15,498 bases of DNA from CAIPFQ01 sp035480615 (GCA_035480615.1 DATIHO010000052.1:1-15498); one strand, 5' to 3'. Counted from the first letter of the stretch, positions 1-7,708 are shown. Numbers and translations are program-made. The notes: generated by a model from the sequence alone, not told the origin.

Positions 1-128
1 GCGATGAAGTTTGGATTTTTGAGAATCAAGACTGCTTGCCTTAGAACTTTTTGAGAGGTCTCCATATTCTTTCCTAAGTTGTTTAGGACAAGAAGATATC
101 ACGACCTATTGCGTACTAAAACCTTAAA
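1..128. other. Leader region upstream of gmd with no recognisable gene
   Basis: No recognisable coding sequence is visible. A 16-codon frame on the plus strand (4-54) has no recognisable similarity and is probably chance. A small perfect hairpin lies at 72-88 (6-bp arms around a 5-base loop) with no T-run after it. An in-frame stop at 117-119 limits how far the downstream dehydratase frame can extend. I see no convincing Shine-Dalgarno sequence before the TTG at 129. The segment may be what remains of the native gmd promoter and leader, or unrelated DNA brought next to gmd by a deletion or rearrangement. Confidence 0.4.
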
Positions 129-1169
129 TTGACAGCATTGATTGTCCACGGGGTCAAACGAAGATCCTCTTCCCCCAACACAATCCGCCTCGATTCGTTT
201 TACGAAGAGCAGCAAACAGCCAGCCGCTTTTTTCTCCACTATGGCGATGTGACAGACGGAGCAAGTGTCTTTGCGCTCATCGGGAAAATTCAACCCGATG
301 AAATCTATAACCTCGCTGCGCAAAGCCACGTTAAGGTCTCTTTTGAGTTGCCTGAATATACTGGAGAAGTGGACGGTTTGGGAGCTCTCAGAATTCTCGA
401 AGCGATCCAGATGTTAGGGCTTTCTCACAAAACAAAATTTTACCAGGCATCGACTAGCGAGCTCTTTGGATTAGTGCAAGAAATCCCCCAAACTGAAAGG
501 ACTCCTTTCTATCCTAGATCCCCCTATGCGATCGCCAAATTATACGCCTACTGGTCTGCTGTGAATTACCGGGAAGCATATGGAATATTCGCTTGCAACG
601 GGATCTTGTTCAATCACGAATCTCCTTTGCGCGGCGAAACTTTCGTCACCCGAAAAATCACTCTTGCCGCTTGTCGGTATAAAACGGGCGTAGCAAAGGG
701 TCCTCTCTACTTGGGGAATTTGAATGCCATGCGCGACTGGGGATTTGCCAAAGATTATGTTGAATCCATGTGGATGATGCTACAGCAAGAAAAACCTGAA
801 GATTTTGTGATCGCCAGCGGAGAAACCCATTCGGTCCGTGAATTTGTCGAACTGGCCTTTCACGAGCTTGGAATTGAGATCGAATGGCAAGGTGAAGGAG
901 TAGATGAAGTCGGGATCGACAAAATAACAGGACACGAGATTGTGAAAATCGATCCTCGTTATTTTAGGCTCTCGGAGGTCGATTTTCTTCTCGGCAATCC
1001 TGAGAAAGCCCGGCGGCAGCTCGGATGGGCGCCGAAGACTTCATTTAAACAGCTGGTGAAAATAATGATCGAATCCGATTATCAAGTTGCGCTTAAAGAA
1101 CAGTCTCTTGCTCAAATTCAAGAATCAATTTTCGATAGCTTTCAATCCCGCCCAAAGGCCAACTTCTGA
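129..1169 (+). CDS. gmd: GDP-mannose 4,6-dehydratase lacking its NADP-binding glycine loop (probable pseudogene)
   Basis: GDP-mannose 4,6-dehydratase converts GDP-mannose to GDP-4-keto-6-deoxymannose, the precursor of GDP-fucose, GDP-rhamnose, colitose and perosamine, in the cytoplasm. The body is a clear match to the family: VHGVKRRSS, LHYGD, YNLAAQSHV, STSELFGLVQEIPQ, YPRSPYAIAKLYAYW (the YxxxK active site), FNHESPLRGETFVTRKI and DPRYFRLSEV, and it ends where the family normally ends. The N-terminus is wrong. The reading goes from TALI directly to VHGVKRR, whereas family members have about 21 residues between these points, including the TGxTGQDGSYLAE loop that binds NADP. The loss is in frame, so the rest stays open, but the product should not bind its cofactor normally. 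The only start is TTG at 129, without a visible ribosome site. No GDP-fucose synthase or RMD partner follows. Family assignment is very sure; loss of function is inferred. Confidence 0.9.
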   Translation: MTALIVHGVKRRSSSPNTIRLDSFYEEQQTASRFFLHYGDVTDGASVFALIGKIQPDEIYNLAAQSHVKVSFELPEYTGEVDGLGALRILEAIQMLGLSHKTKFYQASTSELFGLVQEIPQTERTPFYPRSPYAIAKLYAYWSAVNYREAYGIFACNGILFNHESPLRGETFVTRKITLAACRYKTGVAKGPLYLGNLNAMRDWGFAKDYVESMWMMLQQEKPEDFVIASGETHSVREFVELAFHELGIEIEWQGEGVDEVGIDKITGHEIVKIDPRYFRLSEVDFLLGNPEKARRQLGWAPKTSFKQLVKIMIESDYQVALKEQSLAQIQESIFDSFQSRPKANF

Positions 1170-1198
1170 ATCACTTTGGGTATAATTCGACAACAGTC

Positions 1199-1316
1199 TC
1201 TTAGTAACCCAAGTTGCTAGTCGATCATCCTTAAACTTCGCCCAGGTTTCTGGGCCATCGAATTTTTTTGGTGGCGAAGTTTAAGGATGATCGACTAGCA
1301 ACTTGGATTAGTAAGA
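1199..1316. repeat. Long near-perfect inverted repeat, MITE-like palindromic element
   Basis: The arms 1199-1242 and 1273-1316 are reverse complements over 44 positions with two mismatches (1204/1311 and 1208/1307). The inner 34 bp (1209-1242 with 1273-1306) are perfect. The 30-base loop holds a second small hairpin (GCCCAG at 1240-1245 with CTGGGC at 1250-1255). No T-run follows either arm, so it does not look like an ordinary intrinsic terminator. The heptamer TTAGTAA occurs on both sides (1201-1207 and 1308-1314); it is itself palindromic, so it may be a target duplication or simply part of the arms. The element sits between the damaged gmd gene and the ABC exporter. It is most likely a non-autonomous transposable element or a dispersed palindromic repeat. 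Confidence 0.75.
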
Positions 1317-1408
1317 AAATAACTCTTGAGTCGAACGAAAAAATCAGGTTAAAGTTGCCTTCAGCAGTCTCTGAGGCTAACGAGGCAAAATAAGGAAAAA
1401 ACAATCCC

Positions 1409-3241
1409 ATGAGTCACTCTTCTCTCCTGGAGATATTTCTAGGAAAGAAAATGCGCAATCTTTGCTTCTTTTTCGTCACTATGATTCCAAGCTTCCTGGC
1501 GGCACTTTTGGAAGGGGCTTCCTTTGCATCAATTCTTTTAGCTTTGTCGCAATTTACTCAGAATACAGAAATTCTTCCTGCCTTAAATTTTTCACTGGTG
1601 CAGAAATGTGTCCAAAGCATGAATCTTTTACCACCTCTTCAGGCATTTGTGGCTTGGATTCTTATTGCGGTTTTTTTGCAAGCATTGCGGAGCTCTTCGG
1701 TGTTTTTGTCTTCTTTCCTGATTTCTAAACTCTCCTTAAAAATTCAAACAGATACCCAATATATGGTGTATCGGCAAATCCTACGCATGAGTTTTCCTTG
1801 TGTGAATCGCTATCGCTTGGGAGACCTTGCAGAATACGTTAAAACTCCCTCCACTTTTATCCCTCTTTTCATGAATGGAATTCAACAATTTATCAATGCA
1901 AGTTTGATGGCAGTGGCCTCTTTATATCTTATGTTTAATATTTCTTTTTCTTTGACAATTGCTACATTGATCTTGTTCGTGTTTTTCGGAATCTCTCAAA
2001 AAGGCATCATCATGAAAATTGTCAAGCATTCGACGCTTCTTTCTGAGCAAATGGCTGACTTTGGGAAGCTAACCATTCAAACGCTTGAAGGGCTTCGCCT
2101 GATTCACACCTACAACCGATACTCCAATATTTTAAAAAACACCTCTTTCCTAATAAAGAACATATCCATCATATCCAAAAAAATGCATTTTTTAAATTAT
2201 TCCATTACATCAATAAATGAGATTTTTGGCGTTATAACAATTGGTTCGATTTTGATTGCAAGTCTGTTCGTCTTCGATACTCATCACGTACACGGCATTC
2301 CTTATTTGTTTGCATTCTTAATCTGTGCCTACAGGACGTCCACCAGGATTCAAATTGCCATCGCCTCAATAGGGACTCTAGCTCTTCATATTGGGCCGAT
2401 CATCCGTTTGAAAGAAATCTTACAAGATGCTGGCAAAGAATATGTGCCGACCCAGGGACGTTGTTTCACGAACTTCAATGAAAATATGACCTTCCGCTCA
2501 GTCTCTCTTCAATACGCAAAAAATCTACCGTGTGCTGTCACGGATCTATCTTTTGCGATTCCCCGAGGTACTGTTACGGCTCTCGTCGGGCCTTCCGGCA
2601 GTGGAAAATCATCGATTTTAGATATGATTATTAGGCTTTATGATCCAACGGCCGGGGAAATTACCATAGATGGGGTCCCCCTCTCCGAATATGATGTGAT
2701 GAGTTGGCGCAATGCTTTAGGTGTAGCAAGCCAAGATTTGAATGTATTCAACGACAGTGTCGAAGAAAACATTCGCTTCGGACAAGAACAAGCCTCTCAA
2801 GAAGACATAATAAGGGCCGCAAAACTTGCTTCGGCTCATGAATTTATCATGCAGCTTAAGGAAAATTACCAAACAAAACTGGGAGAAAGAGGCTACAAGT
2901 TATCCGGTGGAGAAATACAACGGATTTCTTTAGCGAGAGCCCTCCTCAAAATGCCTCAAATTTTGATCCTGGATGAAGCGACAAGCAGTCTTGATAGCAT
3001 GACCGAAAAAGAGATCCAAAATTCACTGTCATTTTATGCCAAGGGCCGCACTGTGTTAATAATAGCTCACCGTTTATCTACGATTGTTTTTGCGGATCAG
3101 ATTCTTTATATCGAAAATGGGAAGCTATATGAACAAGGGACTCATCAAGAATTAGTTGAGAAAAACGGGAAATACGCCCATCTTTGGCACCTTCAATCAA
3201 AGGCGATGCATGAATCCGAAAATCACCATTGCACTATTTAA
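1409..3241 (+). CDS. ABC exporter, fused permease and ATPase, MsbA/PglK-like (lipid-linked glycan or lipid flippase)
   Basis: A 610-residue half-transporter with an N-terminal membrane domain (hydrophobic segments through about residue 330) and a C-terminal nucleotide-binding domain. The ATPase motifs are complete: Walker A GPSGSGKSS near 394, Q-loop ASQD near 442, signature LSGGEIQR near 498, Walker B ILILDEA near 520 and the H-loop IAHR near 552. Such proteins act as homodimers in the inner membrane and flip lipid A (MsbA) or lipid-linked oligosaccharides (PglK, Wzk). In a glycan cluster with no wzx or wzm gene in view, an oligosaccharide flippase is the likelier role, but this is inference. 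Two starts are possible: ATG 1409 with AAGGA 12 bases upstream, or ATG 1451, better placed behind AGGAAA. The end overlaps the next gene by 32 bases, implying co-translation. Confidence 0.85.
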   Translation: MSHSSLLEIFLGKKMRNLCFFFVTMIPSFLAALLEGASFASILLALSQFTQNTEILPALNFSLVQKCVQSMNLLPPLQAFVAWILIAVFLQALRSSSVFLSSFLISKLSLKIQTDTQYMVYRQILRMSFPCVNRYRLGDLAEYVKTPSTFIPLFMNGIQQFINASLMAVASLYLMFNISFSLTIATLILFVFFGISQKGIIMKIVKHSTLLSEQMADFGKLTIQTLEGLRLIHTYNRYSNILKNTSFLIKNISIISKKMHFLNYSITSINEIFGVITIGSILIASLFVFDTHHVHGIPYLFAFLICAYRTSTRIQIAIASIGTLALHIGPIIRLKEILQDAGKEYVPTQGRCFTNFNENMTFRSVSLQYAKNLPCAVTDLSFAIPRGTVTALVGPSGSGKSSILDMIIRLYDPTAGEITIDGVPLSEYDVMSWRNALGVASQDLNVFNDSVEENIRFGQEQASQEDIIRAAKLASAHEFIMQLKENYQTKLGERGYKLSGGEIQRISLARALLKMPQILILDEATSSLDSMTEKEIQNSLSFYAKGRTVLIIAHRLSTIVFADQILYIENGKLYEQGTHQELVEKNGKYAHLWHLQSKAMHESENHHCTI

Positions 3242-4151
3242 CTACTGCCAAGCTAAATACCTGCCGGATTCTTTGAACGCTCTCCTTTCTCAAGTCGATC
3301 CACCGGATGAATTGCTTATTTTTGACGATGCTTCTAACGATAATAGCGTTGAACTTTTAAAAGCGGTTCCCAATGCAAAATTTTATTTTAATTCGTCGAA
3401 TCAAGGGATTATTGCCAATGTTGCAAAAGCTCTAGAAATCGCTACGTGCGATTACATCGCTATTTTCCCAGCAGACGATATCCTTCATCCCCGATTTATC
3501 GCCGAACATCGAAAATTGCACGCCCGTCAAGCAGGTCTTGGTTTAACCTGTTCAGATTGTGTGTTTTTTGAAGATAAATTCCCTCGAATCCATCAAATAC
3601 ACCAATTTTTTCCACTAACCGCCCCTCAAATTTACTCGCCTGAAGAGACAATTGCTCTTTTTCGAACAACTCCCTTTACTGTTTTAAGTGTTACCTGTGT
3701 CTATAATCGCCATCTGTTGAGAAAATTTGGCGGATATAAAGCGGAACTAAAAAGTCTTTGCGATTTTTACCTGAACGCGCAAATTGCGCTCCAAAATCCC
3801 ATAGGGTATATTCCACAGCCTTTAGCCGCTGCCCGGCTCGTGGTGAATTCCTATGGAGATGCGTTGCGAAGAAACCGAAAAGAGAGAAAGAAAATCTACT
3901 CGCGGCTTTTTGAGCTCGTATATAAAGAGGAACCGGCTGATTTTCGCAATGCTTATGTAAAAGCTCGGCTTATGAGTTTTTGCGGCCTCTTTCTTTTTTA
4001 TTATCTTTTGATCAATCCTAAATACTGGTTTTGCTTTCCTTCGTTGCTACTTAAAAACTGGCGATTTAATCTCTATAAAGTTTATTGTATGGCCTTAAAA
4101 AAGGCGCCTCCTAAACTTCCCGTAAAACCAGTAATTGCCGCATGGCCGTGA
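3210..4151 (+). CDS. Glycosyltransferase family 2 (GT-A fold)
   Basis: A predicted inverting glycosyltransferase that would add a sugar from a nucleotide donor to a growing lipid-linked glycan at the cytoplasmic face. The N-terminus has the GT-A pattern: KITIALFNYCQAKYLPDSLNALLSQ, then DELLIFDDAS (Asp 39-40, nucleotide binding) and the DxD-type metal site FPADD (88-90). The C-terminus is hydrophobic (FCGLFLFYYLLINPKYW), so the protein probably lies against the membrane. The ATG at 3210 is chosen because AAAGGCG sits just upstream; the frame is open back to 3156 but that part duplicates the ABC coding region. It overlaps the exporter by 32 bases. It is clearly related to the glycosyltransferase at 14333, sharing the LKSL-x-D-x-YLN-x-QIAL stretch and the hydrophobic tail. 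Donor and linkage cannot be told. Confidence 0.88.
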   Translation: MNPKITIALFNYCQAKYLPDSLNALLSQVDPPDELLIFDDASNDNSVELLKAVPNAKFYFNSSNQGIIANVAKALEIATCDYIAIFPADDILHPRFIAEHRKLHARQAGLGLTCSDCVFFEDKFPRIHQIHQFFPLTAPQIYSPEETIALFRTTPFTVLSVTCVYNRHLLRKFGGYKAELKSLCDFYLNAQIALQNPIGYIPQPLAAARLVVNSYGDALRRNRKERKKIYSRLFELVYKEEPADFRNAYVKARLMSFCGLFLFYYLLINPKYWFCFPSLLLKNWRFNLYKVYCMALKKAPPKLPVKPVIAAWP

Positions 4152-4231
4152 CCCAAGAATCTATCCGAATAAAATTGGACAAAAAAACCATCGATTGTCA
4201 AACTGCGAGGTCATCAACCTCAGGAAGGCAT

Positions 4232-5059
4232 ATGAAATTATCTGATTACGTAATCGATTTCTTGGCCAGTCGTGGCGTGAAGCATAATTTTCTTGTCACA
4301 GGCGGCGCTGTGGTTCATTTAGTTGATTCGACACATAAACATCCTGATATGCGCTATATTTGCGTGCAGCATGAAGAATCTGCAGCAGTTGCGGCGGATG
4401 GCTATTTTAGGGCAAGCGGCATTGTCGGAGTAGCAATGACGACGAGCGGTCCTGGTGCAACCAATCTGACAACGAGCATCTGCAACGCCTATTTCGATTC
4501 CATTCCCATGATCTGCGTAACAGGGCAGGTAGCCAGATTTCGCCTTCGTCCAAATAAAACAATGAGACAGAAAGGATTCCAGGAAACAGACATTGCATCG
4601 GTTTTCCAAAGTATCTGCAAATATGTAAAGCTCGTCACAGATCCTTTGACCATCCGATATGAATTGGAAAAAGCGTATTTTCTTGCAACAGAAGGACGCC
4701 CTGGGCCCGTTGTGCTTGACATTCCTGATGATGTTCAGCGCATTGACATCGAACCGGAAAAACTGTTGTCATATACGCCATGCGCCACTCCCATCAAACC
4801 TTGCTTGGAACAGATTGAGACGCTTGTGCAATTTATCAGAGAAGCCCAAAGGCCTGTCCTCGTCGTTGGCGCGGGCATCCGCGCATCAAATTCCGTTGAA
4901 GCTTTTCGTCGATGGGTGGCTCATTTCAACATTCCGGTTCTCTTCACGTGGGGCGGAGCGGACCTCTTCCCTTATTCCGATGAGCTAAATATGGGCTGCA
5001 TTGGAGTGTGTGGTCCTCGGGGGGGGGGAATTTCGCTGCTCAACAATCCGATTTGGTGA
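4232..5059 (+). CDS. Acetolactate-synthase-like TPP enzyme, N-terminal part (frame broken at G10 tract)
   Basis: This is the first half of an enzyme of the acetolactate synthase/YerE family, which decarboxylates pyruvate on TPP and transfers the two-carbon unit to a keto acceptor. It shows the PYR domain, starting MKLSDYVIDFLASRGVKHNFLVTGGAVVHL, with the activating glutamate in VQHEESAAVAADGYFRASG (near residue 47), TTSGPGATN, and the GPVVLDIPDDVQ segment before the central domain. It reads correctly to CGPRG, then passes through ten G residues (5019-5028) in the wrong phase and stops at 5059. The ATG at 4232 is preferred because AGGAAG lies four bases upstream; an in-frame ATG at 4142 overlaps the previous stop but adds 30 unrelated residues. 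In the restored frame the protein would be about 594 residues, the normal size. Confidence 0.85.
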   Translation: MKLSDYVIDFLASRGVKHNFLVTGGAVVHLVDSTHKHPDMRYICVQHEESAAVAADGYFRASGIVGVAMTTSGPGATNLTTSICNAYFDSIPMICVTGQVARFRLRPNKTMRQKGFQETDIASVFQSICKYVKLVTDPLTIRYELEKAYFLATEGRPGPVVLDIPDDVQRIDIEPEKLLSYTPCATPIKPCLEQIETLVQFIREAQRPVLVVGAGIRASNSVEAFRRWVAHFNIPVLFTWGGADLFPYSDELNMGCIGVCGPRGGGISLLNNPIW

Positions 5060-6015
5060 TCGCTATCGGTACCCGTCTTTCTCAACAGATTACCGGTGGA
5101 AAACAGGAGCTTTTTGCGCCAAAAGCAAAAAAGGTCATGATCGACATAGACCCTGAAGAACTATTGAAATTCTCGAAAGAGCCCTTTGCTCTTGATTTGT
5201 CGATCCATTCAGACCTTAACAACTTTTTTCATGCGTTCGAACCTTTCTATGCTCAAGATAAGGTCGACCTTTTTCAACCTTGGAGGGAGTTGATGCAAAA
5301 ATGGAAAGTTCGTTACCCCGTGTGTACTCCTTCTGATGAACAACAAAAAGGATTGCTGAATCCTTATGTTTTCATAAAAGCTCTTTCCCGCGTGTGCAAA
5401 GAAGGAGAAATTATCGTAACGGATACGGGCGCGAATATTTGTTGGATGATGCAAGCTTTTGAAACAAAAAAAAATCAACGCATCTTTTCCGCCTGGAATC
5501 ATACGCCTATGGGATACTCCCTTCCGGCAAGCCTTGGGGCTGCTTTGGGCGCTTCGAAGCCGGTTGTATGCCTGATCGGGGATGGAGGGCTCATGATGTG
5601 CTTGCAAGAGCTCGCGACTCTCAGCAGATACAACCTTCCTGTCAAGGTCTTTATTTTTGATAATAACGGTCATGCGACGATGAAACAGACGCTGGAGGTT
5701 TGGCTCAATGCTCAATATGCGGCGGTCGATGAAGATAGCGGGCTTTCGTTTCCGGATTATAAAAAATTGGCAGACTCTTTTGGACTCCCTTATGCGCATC
5801 TCAAGATGAATGATACCTTGACACAGGATCTCTCTGGGATTTGGAACATCCAGGGGCCGCTAGTTTGTCGGCTTGAAATCGATCCGGCTTATCGAATTGT
5901 TCCCTTTTTGAAATTTGGCGGAGGATTAGAGAGCTTGGGGCCAATGCTCAGTCAAGAAGAAGTCGATATGATATCGGATGAAGCGGAAAAATTATGTGCC
6001 TTGAGAGGGTGTTAG
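5008..6015 (+). CDS. Acetolactate-synthase-like TPP enzyme, C-terminal part (same gene, shifted frame)
   Basis: This is the continuation of the gene starting at 4232, in another frame; the GTG at 5008 is probably not a real start. After the G tract it reads NFAAQQSDLVIAIGTRL, the expected continuation of CGPRG in this family. It then gives the rest of the central domain and the PP domain, with the TPP and Mg motif GDGGLMMCLQELAT...FDNN (GDG, then NN about 28 residues later) and the HTPMGYSLPASLGAALGA stretch. Eight G residues instead of ten would restore the frame at normal family length; eleven would also restore it with one extra glycine. The C-terminus looks complete. The stop lies 7 bp from the stop of the convergent FkbM gene. 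The family is well supported. The substrate is unknown: a sugar-modifying role is inferred from the neighbours, while catabolic acetolactate synthase is the alternative. Confidence 0.85.
   Translation: MWSSGGGNFAAQQSDLVIAIGTRLSQQITGGKQELFAPKAKKVMIDIDPEELLKFSKEPFALDLSIHSDLNNFFHAFEPFYAQDKVDLFQPWRELMQKWKVRYPVCTPSDEQQKGLLNPYVFIKALSRVCKEGEIIVTDTGANICWMMQAFETKKNQRIFSAWNHTPMGYSLPASLGAALGASKPVVCLIGDGGLMMCLQELATLSRYNLPVKVFIFDNNGHATMKQTLEVWLNAQYAAVDEDSGLSFPDYKKLADSFGLPYAHLKMNDTLTQDLSGIWNIQGPLVCRLEIDPAYRIVPFLKFGGGLESLGPMLSQEEVDMISDEAEKLCALRGC
5019..5028 (+). repeat. Homopolymeric G10 tract inside the TPP enzyme gene (candidate phase-variation site)
   Basis: Ten consecutive G residues lie exactly at the point where the open frame of the acetolactate-synthase-like gene switches. 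On both sides the protein matches the family, and a tract of 8 or 11 G would join the halves. Poly-G tracts of this length are well-known slippage sites that switch surface-structure genes on and off in other bacteria, including chlamydial pmp genes and Campylobacter glycan genes. A sequencing or assembly error in the homopolymer is the main alternative. Confidence 0.7.
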
Positions 6016-6022
6016 ACTTCAC

Positions 6023-6760
6023 CTACGTATCCCAAGACATGGATGGTTTTTTTGAAATAAATAAAGAGCCGTCTTTGTAGCTGAATGGCATATCCTCTAA
6101 CTTTTTCACTGGCTCCCAACCTATTTTCTGCGCAAATGCATGAACTCCAATTTTTTGGAGATGGGCAAAAATCGATTCCGCCTTATCAGAAGCGCCCACT
6201 TCGATGACTGCGTCGGTACAATTCCAATCTTCGGATACCGTGGCTGCGATCAAAGCTGCTTCATGTCCTTCAACATCCATTTTGATAAGATCCGCTTCAC
6301 GGATTAATGTTCTGATGTCAAAAAGAGGGACTGGAAATCGCTCGAGATCCCCATAGGGCTGTTTGCAGCCCGCGAGGTGGCTCGAAGTCGTATTTCCGAG
6401 GACTCTGACGAATTCCGCTTCTCCTGACCGATGTGAAACAGCGGCCTGGCGGGCATCTACATCTTTGATGTTGTTCGCATCCAGGATTTCCAACAGCTTT
6501 GCAAAGTGGATCGGATCGGGTTCGAATGATCGCACTTGATAACCGCATTTAGACAAGACTGTTGTATGAAGTCCAATATTAGCTCCAATATCCAGGGCTT
6601 TTTTGTATCTTTTCCGATTGACCCAATAGAAAGAGAATAGGATCAACTCATCGAGTCCGAAGAGATCGATGGAATCGACCGCACCCATTCGGAAATAGGG
6701 GAAATAAAATGTGCCTATTGGGCCGAGCGATCTTTGATTGCCACACTTTGAGTCGAACAT
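6023..6760 (-). CDS. FkbM-family SAM-dependent methyltransferase
   Basis: A predicted O-methyltransferase of the FkbM family, often found in polysaccharide clusters, where members methylate sugar hydroxyls. The SAM site is ALDIGANIGLHTTVLSKCGYQVRSFEPD, with the family-typical DIGANxG and FEPD, and the later signature ADLIKMDVEGHEAALI is also present. The size (245-256 residues) is normal. The frame opens with TTG at 6793, but AGGA lies ten bases before the internal ATG at 6760, so I use 6760; the conserved part is kept either way. It converges on the TPP gene with only 7 bp between the stops and lies downstream of the dehydrogenase gene on the same strand, separated by about 130 bp. The methyl acceptor is unknown. 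Confidence 0.85.
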   Translation of the reverse strand: MFDSKCGNQRSLGPIGTFYFPYFRMGAVDSIDLFGLDELILFSFYWVNRKRYKKALDIGANIGLHTTVLSKCGYQVRSFEPDPIHFAKLLEILDANNIKDVDARQAAVSHRSGEAEFVRVLGNTTSSHLAGCKQPYGDLERFPVPLFDIRTLIREADLIKMDVEGHEAALIAATVSEDWNCTDAVIEVGASDKAESIFAHLQKIGVHAFAQKIGWEPVKKLEDMPFSYKDGSLFISKKPSMSWDT

Positions 6761-6850
6761 TTTTTTCAATTCCTGAAGAGCTGTATTTTGCAAAATCCGA
6801 TACAGGTTAGTTCCTGGGACATGAGATTGTTTTACCTGTGGTATGGAAGA

Positions 6851-6876
6851 GATGATATCGCCTGATGATATCGCCT
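6851..6876. repeat. 13-bp perfect tandem duplication
   Basis: The 13-mer GATGATATCGCCT occurs twice back to back (6851-6863 and 6864-6876) in the gap between the two minus-strand genes. Each copy contains the palindrome GATATC. It lies in the leader of the FkbM gene and could be a slippage product or a double binding site. Confidence 0.6.
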
Positions 6877-6892
6877 AAAGTTGTTGTCTGAT

Positions 6893-7708
6893 TCACAATG
6901 ACTCCATAAGAATATCGTTTTTAAATCTTCTTAACTTATACATGTTTTCGTCTTGTAATAAAAGTGTCGCCAGCTCTTCAGTTCCCCATTGATCAAAGAC
7001 GGTGCTGAAATTTCTCCCTCCAACCACTTTTTTCGGTTGGGAAAGAATCCATTCAAACGATTCGATCACCTTATCTATGGGCACACAGTCATTCGAGTTC
7101 ATTTTTTGTTTTGTCTTCGCAAAATTATTGCCGGCCAGTTTCTCTCCACCGTCGAGAGTCGCTTTATGAATTTTAGTTTTAACCCATCCTGGGCCGATGA
7201 TGGAGAATTTCACATCACTGATTTCAAAATTGAGCAATTCACACGCTTTGATAAGGGCAATTTTGGAAAGGGTATAAGCAGAATAAGAGCTCACGGCGTT
7301 ATTTGTTCCCCCTCCGGCGAAAAAAAGGACGGTTTTTTCAGATGCGACGTTTCTTCCAGGCAGCAGGCGGTGGAGAAGACGGAGCTGATTGACAAAGTTC
7401 AGTTGAATGGAAGAGGTCCAAAAATCGATATCGATTTTCTCGAAAGAGCCGACCGGCGCTAACGATCCGGCGGCAAATAAAAGAAAATCCCAATCTTGCA
7501 TTATGTTTCTCAGTTCGCAGGCCGCTCGATCAATTGACAATGCTTGGCAAAGATCGCAATGGACGAGCGGGATTTTATGTCCATTCAAACGTTCATAATT
7601 TTTCCCTTGAGAGCAATAAGTGCCGCACAAATCCCATCCTTTCCTCTGCCATCGGCTGCACATTTCGGTGGCAATATCGGAAGTTGCGGAAACAATGATG
7701 CCTTTCAT
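6893..7708 (-). CDS. Short-chain dehydrogenase/reductase (SDR) with a degenerate glycine motif
   Basis: A 271-residue NAD(P)-dependent oxidoreductase of the classical SDR type, likely reducing or oxidising a sugar or acyl carbonyl. The catalytic YxxxK is present (AYTLSK, Tyr145 and Lys149) with a serine/glycine-rich strand before it (VLFFAGGGTNNAVSSYS), followed by GPGWVKTKIH, the usual PG loop. The cofactor loop, normally TGxxxGxG or ASSDIG, reads SATSDIA (residues 7-13), so conserved glycines are replaced; FAAG replaces NNAG. The fold should remain, but cofactor affinity may be altered. The ATG at 7708 has only a weak ribosome site. It is divergent from the alcohol dehydrogenase at 7842 across a 133-bp shared regulatory gap. 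In this cluster a role in finishing a modified sugar is the simplest inference. Confidence 0.8.
   Translation of the reverse strand: MKGIIVSATSDIATEMCSRWQRKGWDLCGTYCSQGKNYERLNGHKIPLVHCDLCQALSIDRAACELRNIMQDWDFLLFAAGSLAPVGSFEKIDIDFWTSSIQLNFVNQLRLLHRLLPGRNVASEKTVLFFAGGGTNNAVSSYSAYTLSKIALIKACELLNFEISDVKFSIIGPGWVKTKIHKATLDGGEKLAGNNFAKTKQKMNSNDCVPIDKVIESFEWILSQPKKVVGGRNFSTVFDQWGTEELATLLLQDENMYKLRRFKNDILMESL

Noticed and set aside
1181..1186. Perfect TATAAT hexamer as a promoter for the exporter
   Set aside because: No acceptable -35 hexamer sits 16-18 bp upstream and the extended -10 TG is misplaced; transcription from it would also have to cross the long palindrome.
1209..1306. Long stem read as a bidirectional intrinsic terminator
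   Set aside because: The stem is far longer than a terminator hairpin and no T-run follows it on either strand; a MITE-like or dispersed repeat explains it better.
4142..4231. 30-residue N-terminal extension of the TPP enzyme from ATG 4142
   Set aside because: The extension does not resemble the family start, whereas ATG 4232 has AGGAAG just upstream and begins the conserved domain.
5209..5799. 196-codon open frame on the minus strand
   Set aside because: It lies wholly opposite the conserved C-terminal domain of the TPP enzyme, has no recognisable motif, and is explained as a shadow frame.
6767..6821. Short minus-strand frame (18 codons) ahead of the FkbM gene as a leader peptide
   Set aside because: It has no run of regulatory codons or hairpin pair, and its frame overlaps the FkbM start region by chance.
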